Source: JBAYOE01 sp050950065
GTDB taxonomy: Bacteria > Spirochaetota > Spirochaetia > Sphaerochaetales > Sphaerochaetaceae
Reading direction: 5' to 3'
Assembly: GCA_050950065.1 (NCBI GenBank)
Contig: JBMNGX010000008.1
Location: forward strand, 12,367-76,366
Length of the DNA: 64,000 nt
A program made the translations under genes and the position numbers. The notes below the pieces were generated by a model. That model saw only the letters and a program-made list of their open reading frames with translations. It had not been told where the DNA came from and ran no database searches. Position 1 is the first letter of the stretch. Each line of letters opens with the position of its first letter. Below, piece after piece: positions 1-7,764 of this stretch.

Positions 1-437
1 AAGTAAATCTTAGAGCCCTCTTGTTCAATTGAACCTATATTTGTAGAGAACATCAAGTTAAAGTTTCTTGGCTCAGTGAAGGAGTCTTTAGTTCCACAGT
101 TTGGACACGCAGCTTCTAAATCTATTTGATCTGCTCTAAAGCGAGCTTTACAATGTTTACAGTCAACTAAAGGGTCGGTGAAATTGTTGATATGACCACT
201 AGCTTCCCAAACCTTTGGGTGCATTAAAATGGCAGAGTCTAGTCCAACAATATTGTCGTAGTGTTGAGTCATCTCTTTCCACCAGAAATCTCTAATATTA
301 TTTTTAAGGGCAACTCCTAATGGACCGTAATCCCACGATCCAGCAAGTCCACCATAAATCTCACTCGATTGGTAAATAAAACCTCTTCTCTTACAAAGCG
401 AAACAATTTTTTCCATTGTTGTGTTCTTCTCACCCAT
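1..437 (-). CDS. glyS: Glycyl-tRNA synthetase, N-terminal part (cut by window edge)
   Basis: This gene charges tRNA-Gly with glycine in the cytoplasm. About 145 N-terminal residues are visible, translating from the ATG at 437 as MGEKNTTMEKIVSLCKRRGF and continuing through SSEIYGGLAGSWDYGPLG, the hallmark of the single-chain class II alpha2 enzyme. Two CxxC pairs (CKHC and CPNC) form the zinc site expected in this family. The rest lies beyond base 1. The start overlaps the gltX stop by 8 bases, so the two synthetase genes are translationally coupled. The family assignment is strong; nothing odd is visible in the part present. Confidence 0.93.
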   Translation of the reverse strand, partial: MGEKNTTMEKIVSLCKRRGFIYQSSEIYGGLAGSWDYGPLGVALKNNIRDFWWKEMTQHYDNIVGLDSAILMHPKVWEASGHINNFTDPLVDCKHCKARFRADQIDLEAACPNCGTKDSFTEPRNFNLMFSTNIGSIEQEGSKIY

Positions 438-1902
438 TTTCAACCTCATCTTGTAGTATCTCAATTGCCCTTTTTATACGGGCCATAGTTTTTTCTAATC
501 CTAATAATCTCATCGAGTCAAACAGTGGTGGGCTAACTAAAGAGCCTGTAACTGCAACTCTTAAGGGCATAAAGATTGCATTAACTTTTTGATCCAAGGA
601 ATTAGCTAACTCCATTAACTCACTTTCAGCTTGTTCATTGGTTAACTCATCCAATCTCTCTATAACTAAAGAGCCCTTTTGTAAAATCTCTAAGGTAGTT
701 TTCTTGTCAACATTTTTGGGCAATAGTGCCTCTGCATCTACATCCCCAATATCGACAAACAAGAATTTCACCATAGGACCAATATCACTAAGGATTTTTA
801 ATCTCTCTTTAACAATTGGCATTAACTTTAAGAGTTGTCTCTCATCAATATTTGTTAAATCAAACTCTTTAGCCATAAAAGGTTTTAATAGTTGTAACAA
901 CTCATTATCACCCTTTTCTCTAATGTAGTGCCCATTGTACCAAAGAAGCTTCTTATAATCAAAAACTCCAGGTGATTTACTTATCTTATCCAAAGAAAAA
1001 AGTTCACTTAACTGTTCTTTAGTAAAAAATTCTCTTTTATCGTCGTAAGACCACCCAACCATACTCACATAGTTAATCAGAGCCTCACTTAAATATCCTT
1101 GTTCAATAAACTCTTTAACGGCAGTAGAGCCGTGTCTTTTAGAAAGTTTTTGCCCATCTTTACCCATTACCATTGGTAGGTGACAAAACTTAGGAGTTTC
1201 CCACCCAAAAGCTTCATACAATAAAACGTGCAGTGGTCCTGATGGTATCCACTCTTGAGCTCTCATGATATGGCTAATTTCCATAAAATGATCATCAATC
1301 ACATTTGCCAAGTGGTATGTGGGAAAACCATCACTTTTTAAAAGGACAGGATCGGGAGAGATGTCGCTGTTACGTCTACTAATTGAGCCCATTAATAGAT
1401 CTTCAACTACAGTTTTCCCTTCCAAAGGAATTTTAAAGCGCACAACAGAGCTTTTACCCTCTTTTTCTAAAGATGCAATTTCCTCTTTACTAAGGTTACG
1501 ACAATGGCGATCATAACCAACTACTTTGCTTTTAGATTCAGTTTGCTCTTGTCGCACTTTTTCTAATCTTTCGGATGTACAGTAACATCTGTAGGCTTTA
1601 CCATCATCAATTAATTTTTCAGCATACTCTTTGTATAGTTCAAATCTTTCACTTTGTTGATAAGGGGCATAAGGACCACCTACAACAGGACCTTCATCCC
1701 AATCAATCCCTAGCCACTTCAAAGTTGCATAAAGATCTTCAACAGCTTTTTCGTCGTAGCGAGATTGATCTGTATCTTCAATTCTTAAAATGAATTTACC
1801 TTTGTTTGCACGGGCAAAGAAATAGTTAAACAGGGCTGTTCTTATGCCACCGATATGTTGCAATCCTGTTGGGGAGGGGGCGTAACGAACACGAACTTTC
1901 AT
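430..1902 (-). CDS. gltX: Glutamyl-tRNA synthetase
   Basis: The 490-residue class I synthetase attaches glutamate to tRNA-Glu. The HIGH-type motif lies in APSPTGLQHIGG (residues 8-19), and the KMSKS-type motif is KLSKR (residues 252-256). The length is normal for a bacterial GluRS. The start is an ATG at 1902 with an AGGAG about 9 bases upstream. The gene runs directly into glyS with an 8-base overlap, so the two probably share a transcript. Whether it is discriminating or also charges tRNA-Gln cannot be told; no gatCAB genes are in the window. Confidence 0.96.
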   Translation of the reverse strand: MKVRVRYAPSPTGLQHIGGIRTALFNYFFARANKGKFILRIEDTDQSRYDEKAVEDLYATLKWLGIDWDEGPVVGGPYAPYQQSERFELYKEYAEKLIDDGKAYRCYCTSERLEKVRQEQTESKSKVVGYDRHCRNLSKEEIASLEKEGKSSVVRFKIPLEGKTVVEDLLMGSISRRNSDISPDPVLLKSDGFPTYHLANVIDDHFMEISHIMRAQEWIPSGPLHVLLYEAFGWETPKFCHLPMVMGKDGQKLSKRHGSTAVKEFIEQGYLSEALINYVSMVGWSYDDKREFFTKEQLSELFSLDKISKSPGVFDYKKLLWYNGHYIREKGDNELLQLLKPFMAKEFDLTNIDERQLLKLMPIVKERLKILSDIGPMVKFLFVDIGDVDAEALLPKNVDKKTTLEILQKGSLVIERLDELTNEQAESELMELANSLDQKVNAIFMPLRVAVTGSLVSPPLFDSMRLLGLEKTMARIKRAIEILQDEVENG

Positions 1903-1941
1903 AGAGATTAACTCCTAGGGTAAAATTTAGCTTTGATTAGC

Positions 1942-1961
1942 AGAACCTTATCTTAGGTTCT
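1942..1961 (-). terminator. Hairpin between hydrolase operon and gltX (weak terminator?)
   Basis: The arms AGAACCT and AGGTTCT are a perfect 7-base inverted repeat around a 6-base loop, in the 85-base gap after the alpha/beta hydrolase. No U-tract follows in the minus direction, so it is at best a weak or Rho-assisted stop. Confidence 0.3.
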
Positions 1962-1987
1962 ATAGGAAAAAGGAAAAATTAGCAACA

Positions 1988-2758
1988 TCAGAGCAACCAC
2001 TTAAGTGTTTGTTCCATAGCATCTTTTCTCACTTTTTGGTCTATATCGTAGGGGATAAAGTGAGTTGCCTCTTCAAAGTTTTTCCATCTATTTTTAGAAG
2101 ATTGCTTTTCAAATAGCGAACCAACTTCTTTAGGAACTGTTTGATCAAGACTTCCTGTAAATACTAACACTTCAGCTTTAATTTTCTCTAAGTTTTTTAA
2201 AGCCTCTTTAGCAACAAACCCTAGCTCTTTAACTTGTTTAAGATAGAGGTGTGACCAATACTCTTTTCCTAAGTATTGATCATCATCTTCATCCCTTTCA
2301 TCAAAGAACTTATAACGGGGATCAGAACGCCACCCTGTATCAAACTTTTTAATGAAAAGAGAGGCAATGGAGATTAATGGTAAATTTAATTTACTCACCT
2401 TTAAAGCAGGTGCATAAAGGACCATCTTTTTAACAGGGTACTTACTAGCTAAAATAGTAGCTATAGCACCCCCCATTGAGTGTCCTATTAGATAAACCTC
2501 TTCATACTCTTTAACTAATTTTTTGTAACTCTCTTGTGCCTCTTTTATCCACATTTTGGCATTAGTAGTTCTAAAATCTTCACTATTAGTTCCATGACCG
2601 GGAAGCCTAATTACATAAACATCAAAACCCCCATCAAAAAGGGTTTTCGCTGGAAGAGCTAGCTCACCAGGATAACCTGCATAGCCATGGATAGCTAAAA
2701 CAGCTTTCTTGTTGTTATTTTTTAAAGTTATGGGAGTTGCACATTTTCTAATTTTCAC
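1988..2758 (-). CDS. Alpha/beta hydrolase, carboxylesterase/monoacylglycerol-lipase type
   Basis: This is a cytoplasmic serine hydrolase of about 256 residues, probably an esterase or lipase for short acyl esters. An oxyanion-hole segment AIHGYAG is near residue 25. The nucleophile elbow is GHSMGG (serine near 94). The likely acid is in GSLDQTVP near residue 206, and the catalytic histidine is in EATHFIPYD near 236. The length and order fit the Est30/monoglyceride-lipase group. I place the start at the GTG at 2758, because GAGGAG lies at good spacing and the resulting GTGA overlap with the upstream stop is typical; a GTG at 2764 sits on the ribosome site. It is the last gene of a four-gene coupled block behind the 7TM-LuxR gene. 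The substrate is unknown. Confidence 0.85.
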   Translation of the reverse strand: MKIRKCATPITLKNNNKKAVLAIHGYAGYPGELALPAKTLFDGGFDVYVIRLPGHGTNSEDFRTTNAKMWIKEAQESYKKLVKEYEEVYLIGHSMGGAIATILASKYPVKKMVLYAPALKVSKLNLPLISIASLFIKKFDTGWRSDPRYKFFDERDEDDDQYLGKEYWSHLYLKQVKELGFVAKEALKNLEKIKAEVLVFTGSLDQTVPKEVGSLFEKQSSKNRWKNFEEATHFIPYDIDQKVRKDAMEQTLKWLL

Positions 2759-3651
2759 ACCCACTCCTCTTTTGCTAAAAGATTTAATAAGTCAATTCTA
2801 CTACGAACCTTAGTTTTACCAAAGATATTTGCAATGTGGTTGTTTACTGTGTTTACAGAGATATCGAGTTGATCAGCAATCTCTTTGTTTGTTAATCCCT
2901 CTTGGATTAACTCAATAACACTAAACTCCCTTCTCGAGATGTTAAAAAGTTGTCCCCTTTCAAAGGTTAACTCCTTTTTAACAACTGTTGGGACCATTCT
3001 ACTAAAGTAGATAAACAAGAAGACCAAAATTATTATTGAGAAGGACATAAAGTAAAAGGGATAGGTAAAGTAACGCATTGAGGGGTAGATGAAACTGATT
3101 AACAGTAGCGGTATCATAACAAACGATAAGATGATTATCGATCTACTGACAGTTTTTACATCGCTATTTTGAATTCTCTTTAAGTTTACGATAATTGCAA
3201 AGATTGAGTAAAAGAGTGTTCCAATAAAGATTGCCATCATCCCACTTTGCAAAAGCCAAACTGACCTAAAAATTATCTCTAAAACAGCCAATGCTACATA
3301 AAAAGTGCCTAAAATAGCAAAGGTAACTGTGTGGTAAGCTCGCCAAGGCTCTTTTGTTATCCAAGCAGTAAAATAGGGGACAAACAAAATTAGAAACCCT
3401 ACGTTGGCTGTTAACATCCCCTCAATCACATAAGAGGTGACCAATGCTGCTGTCTCACTAAAAAAGACATTTGCAAAAACTTTAAGAACTTGTAACACCA
3501 TAGTTGCCAACAGTGATGCATGAAAGAGGATGAAGTACTTAGTCCACTCATACTCCTCTCTAATGTGGAAAACCACAGAGAGCGCTAATGTCATGCTCCC
3601 TGTGGCAAATGCAAACATGTAAAGTAAAATAGTGAAACCTTGTCCAACCAT
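2755..3651 (-). CDS. Seven-helix membrane protein with C-terminal LuxR DNA-binding domain
   Basis: About 298 residues. The first ~230 contain seven long hydrophobic segments, and the last ~65 form a LuxR/GerE helix-turn-helix (LTNKEIADQLDISVNTVNNH, then KTKVRSR). The layout is that of a one-component membrane sensor that binds DNA directly. I see no kinase or receiver domain. The start is set at the ATG at 3651, 2 bases after the upstream stop, with AAAGAA-type ribosome-site bases inside that gene. A longer reading frame to 3711 would overlap the upstream gene by 58 bases and is unlikely. Its place between an ATPase/RloB pair and a hydrolase suggests it controls this block or answers to it. 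The ligand is unknown. Confidence 0.8.
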   Translation of the reverse strand: MVGQGFTILLYMFAFATGSMTLALSVVFHIREEYEWTKYFILFHASLLATMVLQVLKVFANVFFSETAALVTSYVIEGMLTANVGFLILFVPYFTAWITKEPWRAYHTVTFAILGTFYVALAVLEIIFRSVWLLQSGMMAIFIGTLFYSIFAIIVNLKRIQNSDVKTVSRSIIILSFVMIPLLLISFIYPSMRYFTYPFYFMSFSIIILVFLFIYFSRMVPTVVKKELTFERGQLFNISRREFSVIELIQEGLTNKEIADQLDISVNTVNNHIANIFGKTKVRSRIDLLNLLAKEEWV

Positions 3652-3653
3652 TT

Positions 3654-4301
3654 TTAATTGTTCTTTAGCCCTATCATCTTCTGGTTGTGTGACATGTCGG
3701 CTACACCGCAATAATCGGCAATCTCAGTTGTAAGTTTTGTAAAGTTCATTGGTACTAAGGTTGCCCCTTTTGCTAGTGCTAAGTTGTTGTAACTACCAGA
3801 GTTCATAACAGCTTGTGCTTTAGCTGGAAAAAGTTTCAGATGTAAAGAAGATCCTTCATCAAGTAAATACTCAGCTGAACTATCAAACTCTTTAAAGACT
3901 CCTCTAAGGGTATTTTCAATCGCTTTCCCCTCACTGATAACTTGGGTAGGCACCTGAAGGTGCATTAAATACCAAAGTGGTAAATCAGGATTAGTCCAAG
4001 CTAGTTGGATTTTTCTCTTATTTGCCAAAACTTGCATCTCTTTAACATCAGCTTCATCTACACCCATTTGCTCAAAACTAAATACAGCCCAAGTGCGATC
4101 AAATTTTCCTTTAGTCCTCTCTTTGGCAGCAAACTTAATTAAATCTTCTAAAGTCTCAATCTCTTCGGCCCATAAAACTGTCATATTTGTGTAGCGACAA
4201 TCTTTGCGCATCTGTGAAAAGTAGAGGGACTCAGCTTCTGAAGCTGCGACGATGAGAAACGTTTTACGTGGTTTTTCAATTACTTTCTTTCGCCTTTTCA
4301 T
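3654..4301 (-). CDS. RloB-like protein with degenerate catalytic motifs
   Basis: About 215 residues. RloB proteins are TOPRIM-like partners of AAA ATPases in defence-type pairs. The scaffold is recognisable: the start RKTFLIVAASEAESLYF matches the family opening, and LAWTNPDLPLWYLMHL matches the usual block near NPCFELWLLLHF. The acidic residues are missing at all three expected places. The opening EGxxTE has become ASEAES, the DxD strand reads WAVFSFEQ, and the FELW glutamate is replaced by proline. A nuclease role is therefore doubtful. The start is the ATG at 4301 with AAGGAG 8 bases upstream; the GTG at 4307 is too close to that site. It follows the ATPase gene immediately and precedes the 7TM-LuxR gene by 2 bases. 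Confidence 0.72.
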   Translation of the reverse strand: MKRRKKVIEKPRKTFLIVAASEAESLYFSQMRKDCRYTNMTVLWAEEIETLEDLIKFAAKERTKGKFDRTWAVFSFEQMGVDEADVKEMQVLANKRKIQLAWTNPDLPLWYLMHLQVPTQVISEGKAIENTLRGVFKEFDSSAEYLLDEGSSLHLKLFPAKAQAVMNSGSYNNLALAKGATLVPMNFTKLTTEIADYCGVADMSHNQKMIGLKNN

Positions 4302-4303
4302 AA

Positions 4304-5539
4304 TCACTGCTCCTTCTTCTCATCTATAAAAATATATTCACTGGTAATTGGCAAGGCGCCATAAGAGCCATTGAGATAGAGTTGACCAGCGAGATCTCTT
4401 TTAGCCTTGGTAAACTTAAAGTCGGCTAAGGAGAAGAACTCAGTTGCTGATTCACTACTCTTTTGGGCAAACCAAACACCATCACGACGTAACACACCAT
4501 CTTTTAACAATGAGGGGTTACAGTCGATTACCAACATTTGTGAGTTGCTCTTTTTGCTACTCTCTTCAAAAACTGCCACTAAGTGTTCCAATGCATAAGG
4601 GTGTAACAACATTCCAAAGTCGTCCATGACTAACAACCTTTGGTTAGTGAATGCCTCAAACATTGCAATGGCAATTGTTGATAATCTTCTTAAGCTTAAC
4701 GATTCGTTAGAGAAATAGGAGGCGTAGTGTTGAGTTACGTTGGTGTGAACGAAGACCAATCGCTCATCTTGAACTCTAACGTCTCTGATATCGGTGATAT
4801 CGATACTCCATAAGAAATCGACAAGTTGCTTTTTCCATTGGGGATTTTTAGTTAGTTGCACAACAAGTTGTTTTTCACTGGCAGCTGAAAGTCCAAATGG
4901 TAAAATTAACAACGCTTCTTTGAACCAAGTATACAAAGGAGTTAGAGAAAGAGATTCTCTTAAGGCAGCAGCTGCTAAATAGGTGTGATTGGGTTTTACT
5001 TTGTTAACTAACCTTTTTTTGTCACCTCTAAACATCTTACCCCATCTGTACTTGTAAGTTGCTACTCCCTGTTGATCATCATTAACATACTTTCTTTCAA
5101 ACATCAATTTTCGTGAACGCCCAACAAATAGGTAGTACGACTCTAAGAAAACCTTTTGCCTGTCAGCTACTAAGGTGTAGCGCCCAATTAGAGGCTGACC
5201 ACTCTCTTCATCTTCACCTAAAATAATATCTAAAGAGAGATCTGCAGGAGCTCCTTTAGTTTCTGAATAGGCAAATGAAGTTCCAGCTAACATTAATAGT
5301 GGGTTCTCATCCTCTAAATCGGCTAGCACAATTGATTTAAGGGCCTCCAAGGCACGCACAAATGTACTTTTTCCTGCCCCATTAGGTCCAATAATTGCTA
5401 CCGATCTAATGACCTTTAATCTTTCTGATATTTGGACAGTTTTTGCATCATCGAGACGGTTATCGCGAAGCCCCTCAAAACTTATAGTTTGTGGGCTTTG
5501 AACCGACCTAAAATTGGCTATCGTCATATCCAACAGCAT
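4304..5539 (-). CDS. AAA15-type ATPase partner of the RloB-like protein
   Basis: About 411 residues, an SMC/ABC-like ATPase of the AAA15/AAA21 group. The opening MTIANFRSVQSPQTISFEGL is typical. Walker A is complete (GPNGAGKST near residues 50-58). The signature-like region is ESLSLRRLSTIAIAM. Walker B reads LLVMDDFGMLLHP, where the usual catalytic glutamate after the aspartate is an aspartate. Such ATPases work with RloB or OLD/TOPRIM nucleases in phage defence, often by abortive infection. I place the start at the ATG at 5539, six bases after a strong GGGGGAG; the ATG at 5545 abuts that site. It leads the coupled block that continues into the RloB-like, 7TM-LuxR and hydrolase genes, and lies 30 bases behind the PHP phosphatase gene. 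Confidence 0.8.
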   Translation of the reverse strand: MLLDMTIANFRSVQSPQTISFEGLRDNRLDDAKTVQISERLKVIRSVAIIGPNGAGKSTFVRALEALKSIVLADLEDENPLLMLAGTSFAYSETKGAPADLSLDIILGEDEESGQPLIGRYTLVADRQKVFLESYYLFVGRSRKLMFERKYVNDDQQGVATYKYRWGKMFRGDKKRLVNKVKPNHTYLAAAALRESLSLTPLYTWFKEALLILPFGLSAASEKQLVVQLTKNPQWKKQLVDFLWSIDITDIRDVRVQDERLVFVHTNVTQHYASYFSNESLSLRRLSTIAIAMFEAFTNQRLLVMDDFGMLLHPYALEHLVAVFEESSKKSNSQMLVIDCNPSLLKDGVLRRDGVWFAQKSSESATEFFSLADFKFTKAKRDLAGQLYLNGSYGALPITSEYIFIDEKKEQ

Positions 5540-5569
5540 AAGCATCTCCCCCTTTAGGAAAGTTATATC

Positions 5570-6205
5570 TTAACGAAACAGATTATCCATTCGTTGAACT
5601 ACTTTAGGATACTTTTCCAATTGCGCCACTAAGCGCCTTGGTAAAGTAACATCTCCATGGTTATCTGATGCAATCACATCAACAACATCTGCTTTCAAAT
5701 AAGAAGATGAACTTCCATCTTCAATTCCTTCAACATTACATTGAAAAAATACGCCGTAATCTTGCAACGCCTTAACCAAATGATTCTTTAAATTAAACCA
5801 TCGGTATCGCTCTACATGGGCTAGTATTACCTTGTAGTTTAGTTTAATCAAGTCTTTAACATGCTCAATTAAAAAAAGAGGTTCAGTGAAAGTATCGGTC
5901 TCAATTAAGACGCAGTTGTCTAAGAAAGGGATAACTAAAACCTCTTGAGTACTTCCTATAAAAGTCTCACTGCCCACTTCAAAGTCGATATTGTACTTCT
6001 TGGCTGCCTCTTTAGCCCAAATTGATTTCTCTTTTATATCCTCAGTCTTCGTTGCCACGTATGGATTGTAAAGATGGATTGTTGAGACCACTTTTGAAAA
6101 GCCATGTTTTTCATAAGCCTCTAAAAGCTCAAAAAACTTCTCTTCTTTTTGTACTCCATCATCAATCATTGGTAAAAGATGGGTGTGGCTATCAATAAGC
6201 GCCAA
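5570..6205 (-). CDS. PHP-domain phosphatase, CpsB/YwqE type
   Basis: The 211-residue PHP-fold metal-dependent phosphatase resembles CpsB/YwqE tyrosine-protein phosphatases, which act on capsule-regulating kinases. Metal-binding motifs are visible: DSHTHLLPMIDDG at residues 5-17, a conserved E in VGSETF, LAHVERYRW near 130, and SDNHGD near 185. The length is slightly short for the family (~240-250). The start is a TTG at 6205, supported by AGGAGG at 6-base spacing. No cognate tyrosine kinase or capsule genes are in the window, so the substrate is open; a different PHP phosphoesterase function is possible. It precedes the ATPase/RloB block by 30 bases and may be co-transcribed with it. Confidence 0.8.
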   Translation of the reverse strand: MALIDSHTHLLPMIDDGVQKEEKFFELLEAYEKHGFSKVVSTIHLYNPYVATKTEDIKEKSIWAKEAAKKYNIDFEVGSETFIGSTQEVLVIPFLDNCVLIETDTFTEPLFLIEHVKDLIKLNYKVILAHVERYRWFNLKNHLVKALQDYGVFFQCNVEGIEDGSSSSYLKADVVDVIASDNHGDVTLPRRLVAQLEKYPKVVQRMDNLFR

Positions 6206-6289
6206 GTAGCTCCTCCTAGGTGTGATTATATCCTATTCCTACCATTTGGTACATATTAATTATACTAAAATCATGAGCCAGGGGCTAAT

Positions 6290-6835
6290 TTAGTACTCAA
6301 TAATCTTCTGAGCTTCAATATTTTCACTATCAAAGGGGTGTTTGATGCTATTAATCTCACTTACTAGGTTACTTATCTCAATTAGGCGCTTTGGAGCACC
6401 TCTTCCTGTAATTACTACATGAGGACGATTGGGGTTTTGCTTTAAAGACTCAAAGAAACCAATTACTTCATCTAAATCAATTGTTTGATTGTTTAATAGG
6501 TATGTTAGTTCATCTAAGACTACTAAGTGGTATTTTCCACTGACGATAGCCTCTTTTGCCACTATCCACCCTTTAATGAAAATACTTTTAGCTTTTTCAA
6601 ACTCCTCATCGCTATATAAAAAACCAGTTCCAAAATTTTCCCATCTAACACCAAGTTTTTTAGAGAGAATTTTTTCACCAGTTTTTAAATTATCACTTTT
6701 AATGAACTGAAAAACTGCAACCTTTTTCTGATGAGCTACACCTCTCATAACTAGACCCATGGCACTAGAGGTTTTCCCTTTCCCATCCCCTGTGTATACA
6801 ATTAAAAGGGGGTGCTTAATATTGTTGTTTGGCAA
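6290..6835 (-). CDS. cobO: Cob(I)yrinic acid a,c-diamide adenosyltransferase
   Basis: The 181-residue CobO/BtuR-type corrinoid adenosyltransferase transfers the 5'-deoxyadenosyl group of ATP to cob(I)alamin or its precursors. The P-loop is VYTGDGKGKTSSAMGL (near residues 13-28); VFQFIKS and the Walker B-like LVVLDELTYLL follow, in family order. The start is a TTG at 6835 inside the end of the upstream lipoprotein gene (20-base overlap), with GAGGAAGAG just before it; no other start lies before the P-loop. No other cobalamin genes are nearby, so it probably serves salvage. Confidence 0.9.
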   Translation of the reverse strand: MPNNNIKHPLLIVYTGDGKGKTSSAMGLVMRGVAHQKKVAVFQFIKSDNLKTGEKILSKKLGVRWENFGTGFLYSDEEFEKAKSIFIKGWIVAKEAIVSGKYHLVVLDELTYLLNNQTIDLDEVIGFFESLKQNPNRPHVVITGRGAPKRLIEISNLVSEINSIKHPFDSENIEAQKIIEY

Positions 6836-7754
6836 GCTCTTCCTCCATTTGATATCTAACCATCCTGTTAAGTTGTCTCAATACTTTTGAATCAAATGTT
6901 GAAGCGTAAAGTTTTTCCATCAATAAAATAGCCTCTTCTCTTTGTCCCATTGCCTCTTTTAGAAGTGCTGCATTGTAAGCGCTTGGATAGTGGTTATAAT
7001 TATCCCACACCTCTAAAAACATTTGTGCAGCTAGTGGATAAAGACGCTGTTTAGCAACTTCATAAGCTTTTTGAGCCTCAAAGTTTTCAGGCTTGTTTTT
7101 CATCAATGAGACATAGGTAGTTATCTTTTGAGGAGCCAATAGATTTACAACTTTTTCTGTTAAGGAGATTGAAAGTTTTTCAAACTCAATTAAAGGATCG
7201 GGGGCAAATAGAATTAGATCTTCAATTAAATTGAGTTTTTTATCAACTTCAAACGATTCAGATAAACTATCTTTGTAAATAGTGTCGTGCCACTTTGAAT
7301 CAATAATAGCAAAAGAGAGAGTCATCTCTCCTCTTTGGCGTAAGTAATATTCCACCTTTCCCTCTTCAACAACTTTTTCATAAACGTATTGAGTAAAGTT
7401 CATCCTACTTATTCTGCTAGTTAAGTGGGCAGAGCCGTAGTTAGTTAAAGTAAAATAGTTACTTTTAGATAATTTGTCGGTTAGGTGTTTAGTTGTTAGC
7501 TCAGCTAATCTTCTTTCACTAAACAAAGATCCTGTTGGGTAAATGATAAATGGAATCTCTTCAACAGTAGATTCAATTTTCTTAGTTGAGCTATCAAAGA
7601 CGTTAAATGGGTATGGTTCAACCAACTCAACACTCAAATCTCTATATTCACGCATCTCATACTTAGCTGCTTTTTCGTAAGTGATGGGAACTTGCGTTGC
7701 ACAGCTAACAAAAACAAATACAACTAACAGTAATAGTGAGACAATCTTGCGCAT
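6816..7754 (-). CDS. Lipoprotein with TPR-like C-terminus
   Basis: The 312-residue predicted lipoprotein has a hydrophobic signal (LLLLVVFVFVSC) and a lipobox cysteine near residue 18. The middle contains a beta-rich stretch with an EIPFIIYPTGSLFSERRLAEL segment resembling DUF6340-type surface lipoproteins. The last ~90 residues (VAKQRLYPLAAQMFLEVWDNY, then SAYNAALLKEAMGQREEAILL) look like two TPR units. The start is the ATG at 7754 with AAGGAG at good spacing. It follows the NatAB-like transporter genes by 10 bases and overlaps cobO, so it belongs to that transcript. The function is unknown; a periplasmic protein-contact role is a guess from the TPRs. Confidence 0.75.
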   Translation of the reverse strand: MRKIVSLLLLVVFVFVSCATQVPITYEKAAKYEMREYRDLSVELVEPYPFNVFDSSTKKIESTVEEIPFIIYPTGSLFSERRLAELTTKHLTDKLSKSNYFTLTNYGSAHLTSRISRMNFTQYVYEKVVEEGKVEYYLRQRGEMTLSFAIIDSKWHDTIYKDSLSESFEVDKKLNLIEDLILFAPDPLIEFEKLSISLTEKVVNLLAPQKITTYVSLMKNKPENFEAQKAYEVAKQRLYPLAAQMFLEVWDNYNHYPSAYNAALLKEAMGQREEAILLMEKLYASTFDSKVLRQLNRMVRYQMEEELAKQQY

Positions 7755-7764
7755 AAATGCTCCT

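Noticed and set aside
2755..3711. A longer start for the 7TM-LuxR gene
   Set aside because: It would overlap the RloB-like gene by 58 bases and lacks a ribosome site; the ATG at 3651 fits.
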